This document shows, piece after piece, positions 19,570 through 29,422 of a stretch of DNA of 64,000 bases. A program made the position numbers and the translations under genes. Every line of letters begins with the position of its first letter. The first letter of the stretch is position 1. The stretch lies in assembly GCF_000230555.1 (NCBI RefSeq), contig NC_016078.1, forward strand, positions 1,302,001 to 1,366,000. The letters are read 5' to 3'. The stretch is from Pelagibacterium halotolerans B2 (GTDB taxonomy: Bacteria; Pseudomonadota; Alphaproteobacteria; Rhizobiales; Devosiaceae). The notes beneath the pieces were generated by a model. The model was given only the letters and a program-made list of their open reading frames with translations. It was not told the origin of the DNA and made no database searches.

Positions 19570-20393
19570 ACACGCCCGGCCGTTTGGCGCTCGTGGCCGG
19601 TTCGGGCGATCTTGTGCCGCAGGCCATAGCTGCCGCACGCGATGCGGGATGGGAGATTCGCGTTCTCGCACTGCATCCGCGCGCCGACCTCGACTCGGAG
19701 GCCCCTTTTCAGATCAAAGTGTCTCGTCCCGACCAGGTTCTTCGCGAAATCCGCAGGTTCAAGGCCACCCATGTCTGTGCCGTCGGTGGAATGCATATGT
19801 CTGACCGGGAACGTGAGACCTTCGCCGAGTTTGCTGGCGACAAGGGATCCGCAGCTAAGGGAGACAGCAAGCTCTCCCAGCTCGGCGCGACCCTGCTCAA
19901 GATGTTGGGCCTGCCCTTTATCGGCGTGCACGAGATCGTTTCCGATCTTCTCGCGCCTCAAGGTCAGATCGGAGCGATTCCCGCCGAGGATGAGTTGCTT
20001 CGCACCGCAGAATTCGCCTTCTCGGCTGCTCGCAGGGCTGGTGCGCTCGATCTGGGGCAGGCACTCGTCGCCGCCGGCGCGAGGATCATTGCAACCGAGG
20101 ATATCGGCGGTACCGACGAACTGCTTGCACGGTGCCGGGCCTTCCGCGAGCGCGGCCTGATTGGGGATGGGCGTGGGCATCTGGTTCTGGCCAAGACCTC
20201 CAAGCCGGGCCAGCCTCTGCATGTCGATCTTCCCGCAATCGGCAAAAATACCGTAGCCCTGGCTCAAATGGTCGGCATCGAAGCGATTGTCGTCGAAACC
20301 GGCCGCACCCTGCTGATTGGTCGCGAGGAACTCATCGCTGCAGCCGATGCCGCAGGCATTGCCCTAATCGGTGTTGCGGCGCAAGATGACTAG
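19566..20393 (+). CDS. lpxI: UDP-2,3-diacylglucosamine pyrophosphatase LpxI
   Basis: LpxI (DUF1009) cleaves UDP-2,3-diacylglucosamine to lipid X and UMP. It replaces the unrelated LpxH in alphaproteobacteria. The 275-residue protein starts with the typical LALVAGSGDLVPQAIA segment and has the conserved DLGQALVA..GARIIATEDIGGTDELL region and the KTSKPGQPLHVDLPAIG segment of the C-terminal domain. It overlaps lpxA (ATGA) and lpxB by a few bases, matching its position in the pathway between the two. Confidence 0.93.
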   Translation: MNTPGRLALVAGSGDLVPQAIAAARDAGWEIRVLALHPRADLDSEAPFQIKVSRPDQVLREIRRFKATHVCAVGGMHMSDRERETFAEFAGDKGSAAKGDSKLSQLGATLLKMLGLPFIGVHEIVSDLLAPQGQIGAIPAEDELLRTAEFAFSAARRAGALDLGQALVAAGARIIATEDIGGTDELLARCRAFRERGLIGDGRGHLVLAKTSKPGQPLHVDLPAIGKNTVALAQMVGIEAIVVETGRTLLIGREELIAAADAAGIALIGVAAQDD

Positions 20394-21504
20394 CATCTTC
20401 ATTCTCGCTGGCGAAGCGTCAGGTGACCGCATTGGCGCCGATCTGATCGCTGGCCTGCGCCGCGCCCGTCCAGATCTGTCCATTTCAGGTGTGGGGGGCG
20501 ATGCTATGGAAGGTGAGGGGCTCTCCTCGCTCTTTTCCATCGATGACCTTGCCGTCATGGGCTATCGGGACGTCATCATGCGGCTGCCCTTGCTGCTTTG
20601 GCGTGCCCGTCAGGTCGTCTCTGCCGTCCAGCGGCAAAACCCGAGCGTCGTAGTCCTTATCGACGCCCAGGTCTTTTCAAAAGTCGTCGCCCGAACGCTG
20701 CGCAAGCGCGGGTATCGTGGCACCATCATCCTTTATGTCGCTCCGGCGGTTTGGGCCTGGGGCGCCGAGCGAGCCAGAAAGCTTGCAGGAATTTTCGACG
20801 AAGTTCTCAGCGTCCTCCCGTTCGAGCCAGCCGCCATGCAACGGCTCGGCGGACCGAAAACCGCCTATGTCGGGCACCCCGCGCTTGGGAAATACCCGAT
20901 GCGTCCGGCCCAGCCTGCCGCCGGCCCCATATTGCTGCTCCCGGGCAGCCGCAGGGGAGAGATCGCACGGCACCTTCCCATGATGGCCGAAGTGGTCCGG
21001 CGCTTGTCGAAACACGCCGCTGTCACCGGGTTTCTCATTCTCTCCACCCGGTCTCAGGCGGCCCGGATTTCGCGCATAGTGGCCCAGTGGCCAATCCCGG
21101 TCGCAGTGCTCGTCACCTCGCAGGATCGCCAATCCGCCATCGAACAGGCCGTCGCCGCTGTCGCCGTCAGCGGAACCGTTACGCTCGAACTCGCGCTTTC
21201 CGGAGTGCCTCACATCCTGACCTATGTCGCCGAAGGCGCTCAGGTCCGCATGTTCAAAAAGGCAACGACGCCCTTTATCGGATTGCCCAACATTATCGCC
21301 GGAAAAGCGGTGACCCCCGAAATTCTGTTCGCGCAAAATGGCGAGCCGGACAAACTGGCCGACGCGGCCCTTGCTCTTGTCGAGAACGCCGACGCTCTGG
21401 ACTTACAGAGATGCAACTTCCAGGAAATCCGCGCCCTAATGGAAAAAGGGGCGCCGGAAGCGCCCCTTCAAGACCCTGTCGAGCGAATTCTCGCTCACAT
21501 TTAG
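20386..21504 (+). CDS. lpxB: Lipid-A-disaccharide synthase
   Basis: LpxB joins lipid X and UDP-2,3-diacylglucosamine into the lipid A disaccharide at the membrane surface. The GT-B protein starts with [18 protein letters not shown] and carries [19 protein letters not shown] and [10 protein letters not shown] segments (about residues 180-195). I use ATG 20386 (372 residues), which overlaps lpxI by 8 bases; a GTG at 20371 is an alternative. Its stop overlaps the gltA stop tail to tail by 3 bases, and its 3' coding end holds the probable gltA terminator. Confidence 0.94.
   Translation: MTSIFILAGEASGDRIGADLIAGLRRARPDLSISGVGGDAMEGEGLSSLFSIDDLAVMGYRDVIMRLPLLLWRARQVVSAVQRQNPSVVVLIDAQVFSKVVARTLRKRGYRGTIILYVAPAVWAWGAERARKLAGIFDEVLSVLPFEPAAMQRLGGPKTAYVGHPALGKYPMRPAQPAAGPILLLPGSRRGEIARHLPMMAEVVRRLSKHAAVTGFLILSTRSQAARISRIVAQWPIPVAVLVTSQDRQSAIEQAVAAVAVSGTVTLELALSGVPHILTYVAEGAQVRMFKKATTPFIGLPNIIAGKAVTPEILFAQNGEPDKLADAALALVENADALDLQRCNFQEIRALMEKGAPEAPLQDPVERILAHI
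21441..21468 (-). terminator. gltA terminator embedded in the lpxB coding end
   Basis: On the minus strand AAGGGGCGC pairs with GCGCCCCTT around a 5-base loop, and the stem is followed by a T-run of five (stem 21446-21454 and 21460-21468). It lies about 33 bp beyond the gltA stop and inside the lpxB frame. On the plus strand no T-run follows, so lpxB transcription should not be affected. Confidence 0.7.
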
Positions 21505-22790
21505 CGAGCCGAGATATCCACGTAATCGCGCATGGTTGCGCCGTTGTAGAGTTGACGCGGCCGGCCGATCTTTTTCTGCGGGTCGCCGATCATTTCTTTC
21601 CACTGTGCGATCCAGCCTACCGTGCGCGAGAGCGCAAAGATCGCGGTGAACATGGAAGTGGGGAAGCCGATGGCATCGAGAATGATCCCCGAATAGAAGT
21701 CGACATTCGGGTATAGCTTGCGCTCGACGAAATATGGATCTTCCAGCGCGATCTTTTCGAGTTCCTGCGCAACCTGCAGCGTGGGGTTGTTTTCAACACC
21801 CAGCAGATCAAGCACTTCACGTGCCGATTCCTGCATCACTGCTGCCCGCGGATCGTAGTTCTTGTACACCCGGTGCCCGAAGCCCATCAAACGGAACGGA
21901 TCGTTCTTGTCCTTGGCTCGTTCGATGAATTCAGGGATGCGGTCCACAGTGCCAATCTGGCGCAACATGTTCAACGCGGCCTCGTTGGCCCCGCCATGCG
22001 CAGGTCCCCAAAGGCACGCGACACCCGCAGCGATACAGGCAAACGGGTTTGCATCCGAAGACCCCGACAAACGCACCGTCGAGGTCGAAGCGTTCTGTTC
22101 GTGGTCCGCATGAAGCGTGAAGATGCGGTCCATGGCCCTGGCGACCACGGGATCGACCTTGTACTCCTCGGCCGGCACCGCAAAGCACATGTGCAGGAAG
22201 TTCGAAGCGTAATCGAGATCATTGCGCGGATAAACGAAGGGCTGGCCCACCGAATATTTATAGGCCATCGCGGCGATGGTCGGCAACTTCGCGATCATGC
22301 GGATCGAGGCGATTTCGCGCTGCTCTGGGTCCGAAATATCGGTGGAGTCATGGTAGAATGCAGCCATCGCGCCGACAACCCCGGTCACGATCGCCATCGG
22401 GTGCGCATCGCGCCGGAACCCGCGATAGAAATAGTGCATTTGTTCATGCACCATGGTGTGCCGGGTCACCCGGTTCTCGAAATCTTTCAGTTCGGCCTTC
22501 GAAGGCAGCTCGCCATAAAGCAGGAGATAGCAGACTTCGATATAAGAACTCTTGTCGGCGAGCTGATCGATGGGATAGCCACGATAGAGCAGTTCGCCCT
22601 TGTCACCGTCGATATAGGTGATGGCGCTGTCGCAAGCCGCCGTCGAGGTGAAACCAGGGTCGTAAGTAAACAACCCGGTCTTGGCGTAGAGCGAGCGAAT
22701 GTCGATGACATCGGGTCCCACCGTGCCGCTCAGCACCGGGAACTCGAAGCTCTCATCGCCCAGAGTAAGTTTTGCGGATTTATCGCTCAT
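21501..22790 (-). CDS. gltA: Citrate synthase (type II)
   Basis: Citrate synthase condenses oxaloacetate with acetyl-CoA at the entry of the TCA cycle. The 429-residue length and N-terminal beta domain ([21 protein letters not shown]) mark the hexameric, NADH-sensitive type II enzyme. The catalytic region is clear: [12 protein letters not shown] and [14 protein letters not shown], with a later Asp in the PNVDFYSG segment. The ATG at 22790 follows GGGAGG with a spacing of 8. It is convergent with lpxB. Confidence 0.95.
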   Translation of the reverse strand: MSDKSAKLTLGDESFEFPVLSGTVGPDVIDIRSLYAKTGLFTYDPGFTSTAACDSAITYIDGDKGELLYRGYPIDQLADKSSYIEVCYLLLYGELPSKAELKDFENRVTRHTMVHEQMHYFYRGFRRDAHPMAIVTGVVGAMAAFYHDSTDISDPEQREIASIRMIAKLPTIAAMAYKYSVGQPFVYPRNDLDYASNFLHMCFAVPAEEYKVDPVVARAMDRIFTLHADHEQNASTSTVRLSGSSDANPFACIAAGVACLWGPAHGGANEAALNMLRQIGTVDRIPEFIERAKDKNDPFRLMGFGHRVYKNYDPRAAVMQESAREVLDLLGVENNPTLQVAQELEKIALEDPYFVERKLYPNVDFYSGIILDAIGFPTSMFTAIFALSRTVGWIAQWKEMIGDPQKKIGRPRQLYNGATMRDYVDISAR

Positions 22791-22968
22791 TCATGTGCCT
22801 CCCGGGTTTCGGCTCAAGCCCCTCGCAAGCGCTGGCTCACGGGCTCTGAACACGCACAATGACGTCTTTAAAAAATGCTTCGCTTGGGTATCCGAAATCG
22901 GCCCGCCATGCAACTACGTCATGGCTCTTGACGTATAGGTAAAACGAAAGTCGGAGACGATCGTGCCG

Positions 22969-24405
22969 CTAGGAAAGGGCTTTTTCGCCAACGCCCACGA
23001 CATCGGATAGCCGTGCCAGGCTCTCGTCGCGTCCGATCAGCACCATGACTTCGAAAATGCCCGGCGAAATCGTCCGACCCGTCAACGCGGCCCGCAAGGG
23101 CTGCGCAACCTTGCCCAGCTTCAGCCCGACTGTTTCCGCATAGGCCCGCACCGTCCCGTCGAGGGCCTCTACCGTCCAGTGCTCGAGCGCTGCAAACGCG
23201 GTCGTCAGCGCCGCGAGATGCGCAACACTTTCCTCATTGAGCAATTGGGCCGCCTTGTCGTCGATCGGCAGGGGCCGTTCGGCATAGATGAACTGTGCAA
23301 GATCGATCAGTTCGAGTACCGTCTTGGCACGCGGCTGCAATTCGGGGATCGCCGCCATGACCGTGTCCTTGTTGGAAACCAACCCCGCATAGTCGGCGTT
23401 GCGCCCGGTTTCCGAAGCCGTATCGACCATGACGTCGTAAAGCCGCGCGGCGTCTGCCGAGCGGATATAGTGACCGTTCAAATTGTCGAGCTTGACGAAA
23501 TCGAAGCGCGACGCGCCCTTGTTCAGCGCCTCCAGCGAGAACCACTCAACCATCTGGTCGGTCGAAAAGATCTCGTCGTCGCCATGCGCCCAGCCCAGCC
23601 GGGCCAGATAGTTGCGCAGCGCCTCGGGCAGATAGCCCATCTGCCGATAGGCCTCGACCCCCATTGCACCATGACGCTTGGACAGTTTGGCCCCGTCGGG
23701 ACCGTGAATTAGCGGAATATGCGCCATGTCCGGCACGTCCCAGCCCATCGCCCGGTAAATAACGATCTGCCGGGCCGCGTTGGTCAAGTGGTCGTCGCCG
23801 CGAATAATGTGGGTCACGCCCATGTCGTGATCGTCCACGACCACGGCGTGCATGTAAGTGGGCGTGCCGTCGGAGCGCAGAATGATGAAATCGTCGAGGT
23901 TTTCAGCCTTGAACACCACATCGCCCTGGACCCGGTCTTTGACCACGATGTCCCCTGACTGGGGCGCCTTTATCCGCACGACCGGCTTGACGCCCTCGGG
24001 CGCGTCGGATGCATCGCGGTCGCGCCAGCGCCCGTCATACCGCGGCGGGCGGCCCTCGGCGCGCGCCTTTTCGCGCATCTCGGTCAACTCCTGCGGCGTG
24101 CAATAGCACTTGTAGGCATTGCCGCTGGCAAGCAGTTGCAGCGCGACTTCCGCATGACGATCGGCACGTGCGAACTGACTGATGGGCTCGCCGTCCCAGT
24201 CGAGCCCCAGCCAACTCATGCCGTCCAGAATCGCGGCAACCGCTGCTTCGGTCGAGCGTTCACGATCGGTATCTTCAATGCGCAGCAGCATCTTGCCGCC
24301 CATCTTGCGCGCGAACACCCAGTTGAAAAGAGCTGTGCGCGCGCCCCCGATATGCAGGAAACCTGTGGGTGAGGGCGCAAAACGCGTGACGACGGGCTTG
24401 GACAT
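22969..24405 (-). CDS. gltX: Glutamyl-tRNA synthetase
   Basis: This class I synthetase charges tRNA-Glu (in alphaproteobacteria one GltX copy may also mischarge tRNA-Gln for the amidotransferase route). The HIGH-type motif is HIGG (residues 18-21, in [13 protein letters not shown]) and the KMSKS motif reads KLSKRHG, the usual variant for this enzyme. The start at 24405 gives [13 protein letters not shown], the standard N-terminus, and 478 residues; a longer frame upstream would run into the divergent comEC promoter. The ribosome-binding site is weak. Confidence 0.94.
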   Translation of the reverse strand: MSKPVVTRFAPSPTGFLHIGGARTALFNWVFARKMGGKMLLRIEDTDRERSTEAAVAAILDGMSWLGLDWDGEPISQFARADRHAEVALQLLASGNAYKCYCTPQELTEMREKARAEGRPPRYDGRWRDRDASDAPEGVKPVVRIKAPQSGDIVVKDRVQGDVVFKAENLDDFIILRSDGTPTYMHAVVVDDHDMGVTHIIRGDDHLTNAARQIVIYRAMGWDVPDMAHIPLIHGPDGAKLSKRHGAMGVEAYRQMGYLPEALRNYLARLGWAHGDDEIFSTDQMVEWFSLEALNKGASRFDFVKLDNLNGHYIRSADAARLYDVMVDTASETGRNADYAGLVSNKDTVMAAIPELQPRAKTVLELIDLAQFIYAERPLPIDDKAAQLLNEESVAHLAALTTAFAALEHWTVEALDGTVRAYAETVGLKLGKVAQPLRAALTGRTISPGIFEVMVLIGRDESLARLSDVVGVGEKALS

Positions 24406-24484
24406 AAGGCTTACCGCTTGGAGAAATGTTCGGCCCGTGTGTACCATAGCGCCCGCCGAGCGCAAGGGTTGGGGGCGCGCCAAT

Positions 24485-26608
24485 ATGGTCGACTTTCCGG
24501 TCGCCAAGCATCAGGAGAACGGACGAGCCGCCGGACCGCGCGCTTGGCTCGTGGCCCGTATCATCGCACTTTGCCGTGGCCTGTTCGGGGCAATCGTCGA
24601 TGCCGTAACCCAGCGGCGCAATTTCATTCTCTTTCCCTTCGCCATGATCGCCGGGCTCATTTTCTATCGGGTTGTGCCTGGCGAGCCGTCGTTCATTGCG
24701 CTGGCCCTAATGAACGCATCGGCCCTCATCGTCGCATGGACCGGTCGAGACGTTACGCCTGTTCGCGAAATCGCGCTGCTGGCTCTGATGTTTTCCATTG
24801 GAACCACGCTGCTGCCACTTCATGCCGTCCTCTTTGGCACCCCGATGCTCGATGCTCCGCGCTATGGCACTTACACCGCGCGTATCGAGGCGGTGACGTA
24901 CGACGATGGCGCCCAGCAGCGCTGGGTTCTCTCCAATATCAGCGGAGAGTTGGATTGGACGATTCCAGACGTTCGGCTGGCGCGCGTCACGGTGTCGGGT
25001 GCCTATGATGTGTCTCCAGGCGACGAGATGACCGCCCGCATCCGCTTTTACCCCGTTCCGCCGCCCGCAGTTCCCGGTGGCTACGATTCCCAGTTCGTGA
25101 GCCATTTCGATGGCATCGGCGCCTATGGCAATGCGTTCGGCGAAATCGATATCACCAAAAGCGGGCAGGGCGGACTGGTGCGCGTGGTCAAGGATGTCCG
25201 CACTGCCATCACGGCGCGCATCGTGGCTCAACTGGACGAGCGCATCGGCGGTATCGCGGCCGCCTTGGTTACCGGCGACCAGAGCCGGATCACCGAGGCC
25301 GATCGTGATCTCATGGCATCGGCCGGCATCGCCCATGTGATTTCAATTTCCGGTCTGCACCTGACGCTGGTTGCGGGCACCATGTTCACCTGTGTGCGCT
25401 TCCTTCTATCGCTGGGGCACGGGATCACCCAGCGCGTTCCCATCAAGAAGATCGCCGCCGGCTTCGGCATCGCCACAGCGCTGGCCTATATGGTGATTTC
25501 CGGCATGGTCATCCCGGCCGTGCGTTCCACTATCATGCTGGCGCTGGTCTTTGCCGCGATAATCGCCGGAAGGCAGGCGTTAACAATGCGCAACGTGGCA
25601 ATTGCCGCACTCGCGATTATCGTTTTCGAGCCCACAAGCGTCTTCCGCGCCTCGTTTCAACTCTCCTTCGCCGCCGTCATTGCGTTGATCGCCGCCTACG
25701 AACTGGCGCGACGAAACCGCGAGAACAGGGAGCGCCCGAACCGGAGTAGAGCGTTGGCGCTGGCCCTCGATATCACGACCACCAGTGTCATAGCGGGCCT
25801 CGCCACATTGGTGTTTACCGCCTACCACTTTCAGCAGACAGCGCCGTTCGGGGTGCTGGGCAATCTCATGGTGATGCCCATTGTGAGCTTTGTGATGATG
25901 CCGGCCGCACTGCTGGGAACCTTGTTGCTTCCCCTCGGTCTCGAAGCGATCCCCTATGCCGCGCTTGGCTGGAGCATAGAGGCGATGCTCTGGTGCGCCG
26001 CTTTCGTGCGACAGTTGAGTGGCGGATTTGACCCGAGCCCGATCCTTTCCCCGCTTGCTCTCATCGTGGCTCTGCTGGCGCTTGCATGGCTAGCCTATTT
26101 CCGAACCCGCATCCGGGTGGCGGGGGCGATACTTGCCGTTCCCCTGATCTCCGCTTTCTGCCTCGAGCAACCGCCCGATATCTTTATTGCCGATCAAAGC
26201 CAGGCCGTGGCCGTGCGCAGCGGCGAGCGCGTTGCCCTGATCGCCGGCCGCAACAACACCTTTGCCACCACCATCTGGTCGGAACGCTATTTGACGGTAA
26301 TCGAAAATGCCCATCCCGCCACAGGCTGCGACAGCCTCGGATGCGTTCTGTCGACACAAGACGGCTACACCATTGCGCTGGTCAGATCGCGGGATGTATT
26401 TGACGAGGATTGTCGCATCGCCGAAATCGTCGTCACACGCCTGAACGCGCCGCCACAATGCCGAAAGGCCGCCACATTGGTTATCGACGCTTCAGATCTC
26501 GCGCGGCACGGGGCTCATATGATCAACTGGAATGGCCCCGACCTGGCGCCCACGATTCGCACCGCCATCGACGGCCCGGATCGCCCCTGGCGCATCCAGC
26601 CTCAATAG
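24485..26608 (+). CDS. comEC: ComEC/Rec2-family DNA uptake membrane protein
   Basis: ComEC proteins form the inner-membrane channel for DNA uptake during transformation. This 707-residue protein has the N-terminal DUF4131-type helices and OB region (about residues 40-190), followed by the ComEC core: [15 protein letters not shown] and [16 protein letters not shown] in a multi-helix domain (about 280-560). The C-terminal 120 residues resemble a metallo-beta-lactamase remnant ([12 protein letters not shown]) but I see no HxHxDH metal site. The start is taken at ATG 24485, 79 bp from the divergent gltX start. Whether the organism is competent is unknown. Confidence 0.85.
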   Translation: MVDFPVAKHQENGRAAGPRAWLVARIIALCRGLFGAIVDAVTQRRNFILFPFAMIAGLIFYRVVPGEPSFIALALMNASALIVAWTGRDVTPVREIALLALMFSIGTTLLPLHAVLFGTPMLDAPRYGTYTARIEAVTYDDGAQQRWVLSNISGELDWTIPDVRLARVTVSGAYDVSPGDEMTARIRFYPVPPPAVPGGYDSQFVSHFDGIGAYGNAFGEIDITKSGQGGLVRVVKDVRTAITARIVAQLDERIGGIAAALVTGDQSRITEADRDLMASAGIAHVISISGLHLTLVAGTMFTCVRFLLSLGHGITQRVPIKKIAAGFGIATALAYMVISGMVIPAVRSTIMLALVFAAIIAGRQALTMRNVAIAALAIIVFEPTSVFRASFQLSFAAVIALIAAYELARRNRENRERPNRSRALALALDITTTSVIAGLATLVFTAYHFQQTAPFGVLGNLMVMPIVSFVMMPAALLGTLLLPLGLEAIPYAALGWSIEAMLWCAAFVRQLSGGFDPSPILSPLALIVALLALAWLAYFRTRIRVAGAILAVPLISAFCLEQPPDIFIADQSQAVAVRSGERVALIAGRNNTFATTIWSERYLTVIENAHPATGCDSLGCVLSTQDGYTIALVRSRDVFDEDCRIAEIVVTRLNAPPQCRKAATLVIDASDLARHGAHMINWNGPDLAPTIRTAIDGPDRPWRIQPQ

Positions 26609-27309
26609 CGCCGCAGCAATCCCACAAGCCGCCCCTGAACCTTGACGCGATCCGGCCCGAAAATACGGGTTTCGTAAGCCGGGTTGGCAGCTTCCAGGGC
26701 CACCGCATTGCCCTTCTTGCGCAGGCGCTTGAGCGTCGCTTCCTCGTCATCGACAAGCGCCACCACGATCTCGCCATTGCCCGCCGCATCCTGCTTGCGG
26801 ATCAAGACCGTATCGCCGTCGAAAATTCCGGCATCGATCATCGAATCCCCACGCACTTCGAGGGCAAAGTGCTCGCCCGAACCGAGCATTTCGGGCGGAA
26901 CCGCTATGGAATGGGAATGGGTCTGGATTGCCTCGATCGGAACGCCCGCCGCAATGCGCCCCATAACCGGAATCGCCACCGATCCGCCATTGTCCTGTTT
27001 GGGCGCCATGGTCTTTGCCGGTACCTTGCCGAGCGTGCCCTCGATAACCGAAGGCTCGAACCGCGCCTTGCGCCCGCCCAGAGAGGGGTTCATGGAATCC
27101 GGCAGCTTGACCACCTCGAGCGCCCGCGCCCGGTTGGGCAGCCGTCGGATAAATCCACGTTCTTCCAGTGCTGTAATGAGCCGGTGGATGCCCGATTTCG
27201 ATTTCAGGTCCAGCGCTTCCTTCATCTCGTCAAAGGAGGGCGGAATGCCGCTCTCCTTCATCCGCTCATGGATGAACATCAGAAGTTCGTGCTGTTTGCG
27301 CGTCAACAT
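26602..27309 (-). CDS. lexA: SOS repressor LexA
   Basis: LexA represses DNA-damage genes and cleaves itself when RecA is activated. Residues 1-65 are the winged-helix DNA-binding domain. The self-cleavage site is A121-G122 (in GRIAAGVP), and the catalytic dyad is S156 ([10 protein letters not shown]) and K194 (EATLKRL). At 235 residues it is the long alphaproteobacterial form. Two perfect LexA boxes lie 29-68 bp upstream, so it is autoregulated. It overlaps comEC tail to tail by 7 bases. In related genomes moeA is its neighbour; here the catabolic island intervenes. Confidence 0.95.
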   Translation of the reverse strand: MLTRKQHELLMFIHERMKESGIPPSFDEMKEALDLKSKSGIHRLITALEERGFIRRLPNRARALEVVKLPDSMNPSLGGRKARFEPSVIEGTLGKVPAKTMAPKQDNGGSVAIPVMGRIAAGVPIEAIQTHSHSIAVPPEMLGSGEHFALEVRGDSMIDAGIFDGDTVLIRKQDAAGNGEIVVALVDDEEATLKRLRKKGNAVALEAANPAYETRIFGPDRVKVQGRLVGLLRRY

Positions 27310-27337
27310 TGGCGAATCCCTCGGCGGCGTCGAATCG

Positions 27338-27377
27338 GAACAAATATTGAACTTTTATACATGTTCCTTAAATGTTC
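27338..27377 (-). promoter_or_regulatory. lexA: Two LexA boxes upstream of lexA
   Basis: GAAC-N7-GAAC at 27338-27352 and GTTC-N7-GTTC at 27363-27377 are both perfect matches to the alphaproteobacterial LexA direct-repeat operator, one in each orientation. They lie in the 29-68 bp interval before the lexA ATG, where an autoregulatory operator is expected. Confidence 0.85.
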
Positions 27378-27437
27378 TGCAAGCATCTGCCGCAATTCGA
27401 CAGATGACGGCCCGCCCTCAATTGGGATCAGTCCGAT

Positions 27438-28535
27438 TTATTGGTCGCTTAAACGGACCGCATATTCGTTCGAGAGCATGTCGAGTATGCGTCGGCGGAC
27501 CGTTGGATCGATCGTGGTGCCCTCGATATACAGGGCTTCGGCTGCCCGGTCCGTCACCTGGTCGTAAGCGCCCAGCACCGGCCCGACACTGTTCTGATAT
27601 TCCGGGTCGTTGAAGATATCTCGCCACGCCTGCCGCCATGCCTCGACAATTTCGGGCGGTGTGCCACCCGGCAGAACAACCATCTTCTGCGCGGCAAATC
27701 CGGCAACATTGAAGTCCCGATACGCTTCGTAATCCGGCCCGGACGGCGGTTCCCCATGCAGCATCTCATAAACTTCTTCCACAATGGGAAGATCTGGAAA
27801 GGTTGGATCGCGCTTCATGAGGCCGTTCTCGTCGAGTATGCCCCAACTCATGAGCGGCACGGCATCGCCGGTTCCGACCATGGGCACGACGTTGCGCAGA
27901 TAGGAGGCCGTCGTCTGGTAGTCGATACTGACCTCGCCGCGCTCCATGGCGATCAGCCCGTCACCGCGGCCGGTATAGCCGAATACATAGCTCACATCCA
28001 AACCGAGCAGCCGGAAAGCCAACATGGGAACCAGATCGAGCGATGTCGGCCCCTGGCTGGCAAACACCAGCGTCTGATCGACGAGCCGGTCGATGCTCCC
28101 CGGGCCCTCGACCCCGGTTTCCGGCGCGACATAGACTACCCCTCCGGTCGGGGCGACCATTACGACTTTCCAGTCCTTGTAGTCGTATCGCACACGCAAA
28201 TCACCCAGAAGATAAGGAAACTGCGTCGAACCCGAAGTCCCCATGATGGTCAGGCCGTCCGGCCGGGCCCGGCTCGCGAAGGTGTTTGGGCCGCGCGTGC
28301 CGCCACCGCCAGGTTCATTGACGATCTCGATCTCTGGATGGCCCGGCAGGTGCCGGGTCAGAAAAGGTGCATTGAACCGCGCCCAGGTGTCTGAACCTCC
28401 GGTCTGGCTGAAGGGAATGATCCATTCAATGGTTTTGCCCTCGAAGCTGACTTCGGCCAGTGCCGAAGTCACAGGCATGACGGATAACGCAAGTCCCGCG
28501 CCCAGGCTCCGTACCCAACACAGCAGTCCGTTCAT
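27438..28535 (-). CDS. TctC-type periplasmic solute-binding protein (first copy)
   Basis: This is a Bug/TctC family receptor of tripartite tricarboxylate transporters. The 365-residue precursor has a signal peptide ending near ALA (about residue 26). The mature part shows the family pattern WIIPFSQTGGSDTWAR, NEPGGGGTRGPN and ARPDGLTIMGTSGSTQFPYL. It is closely similar to the copy at 31059-32165 and both are longer than typical Bug proteins. The ATG at 28535 has GGAGGAGG just upstream. It lies divergent from the TctD/TctE-like genes and has no transporter gene of its own beside it. Substrate unknown; a carboxylate is likely. Confidence 0.8.
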   Translation of the reverse strand: MNGLLCWVRSLGAGLALSVMPVTSALAEVSFEGKTIEWIIPFSQTGGSDTWARFNAPFLTRHLPGHPEIEIVNEPGGGGTRGPNTFASRARPDGLTIMGTSGSTQFPYLLGDLRVRYDYKDWKVVMVAPTGGVVYVAPETGVEGPGSIDRLVDQTLVFASQGPTSLDLVPMLAFRLLGLDVSYVFGYTGRGDGLIAMERGEVSIDYQTTASYLRNVVPMVGTGDAVPLMSWGILDENGLMKRDPTFPDLPIVEEVYEMLHGEPPSGPDYEAYRDFNVAGFAAQKMVVLPGGTPPEIVEAWRQAWRDIFNDPEYQNSVGPVLGAYDQVTDRAAEALYIEGTTIDPTVRRRILDMLSNEYAVRLSDQ

Positions 28536-28747
28536 GGTCCTCCTCCAGTGGCAGGCGCAACCGATATCCTCCGAGCGCCGGTCGGCTCGGTCGATGTCTA
28601 AACCCTGATTGTCCGCCCGGCCACCCCCGACGCAAATTTGCTTGCAGCCTGCCCCTCCCGGCGTCACATTGCCGAAAACCGAATGGGCCTATCGCGATAC
28701 GCGATCCCCGCAGCCAAAGAAAGACAGGAAGCCGAGGGAAAAGACGT

Positions 28748-29422
28748 TTGCGCATCGTTCTGATCGAAGACAACACAATGCTGGCGCGCGCGGTTATTCA
28801 GTCGCTGCAGGACGAAGGGCATGCCGTCGACTGGCTGGCCAATGGCGATGAGGGATCACAATTCCTGTCCACCGAAGGTGCCGACCTGGCCATTGTCGAT
28901 ATAAACCTGCCCAAGCGCAGCGGGCTGGACGTCATCCGCATTCTTGGCACCGAGCGCAATGACATACCCGTGCTCGTGCTCACGGCCCGCGACAGTCTTC
29001 AGGACCGTATCGTGGGCCTCGATGCCGGTGCGGACGACTACATGACCAAGCCATTCGAAATGGCAGAACTCAACGCTCGCGTCCGCGCCCTGGGACGCCG
29101 CAGGGGTCAGCGTGTCCACAATGTGGAGGTCATGGGGCAACTCAGCTACGACAGGCTCGCCCGCCAGCTCTCCTGTCCCACTGGCCCCATCGTGCTGCCC
29201 CGGCGCGAACTGTCGCTGTGGGAGGTGCTGTTCGACAATGCCGAGCGCGTGGTTCCAAAGGATACCCTTTGTGACAGCATCTATGGCACGGGCGCCGATA
29301 TTGAGGTCAATGCGGTTGAGTTGCTGGTCTCACGCCTGCGCAGAAAGATCGAGCCTTTCGGGGTCACCATAAGGGCCATCCGCGGGCTCGGCTACGTGCT
29401 ACGCCCGGTAACTGTCCAATGA
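28748..29422 (+). CDS. OmpR-family response regulator (TctD-like)
   Basis: A 224-residue regulator with an N-terminal receiver domain (phosphoacceptor D51 in AIVDINLP; conserved T79 and K101 in TKPFE) and a C-terminal winged-helix DNA-binding domain (about residues 127-220, ending in the RAIRGLGYVL wing). It overlaps the downstream kinase gene by 4 bases. TctD/TctE systems activate tricarboxylate transport, which fits the tctC and tctAB genes around it. The start is a TTG at 28748 following GAGGGAAAAG. The GGACAGCTT direct repeats upstream of the second tctC are its likely target (inference). Confidence 0.8.
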   Translation: MRIVLIEDNTMLARAVIQSLQDEGHAVDWLANGDEGSQFLSTEGADLAIVDINLPKRSGLDVIRILGTERNDIPVLVLTARDSLQDRIVGLDAGADDYMTKPFEMAELNARVRALGRRRGQRVHNVEVMGQLSYDRLARQLSCPTGPIVLPRRELSLWEVLFDNAERVVPKDTLCDSIYGTGADIEVNAVELLVSRLRRKIEPFGVTIRAIRGLGYVLRPVTVQ

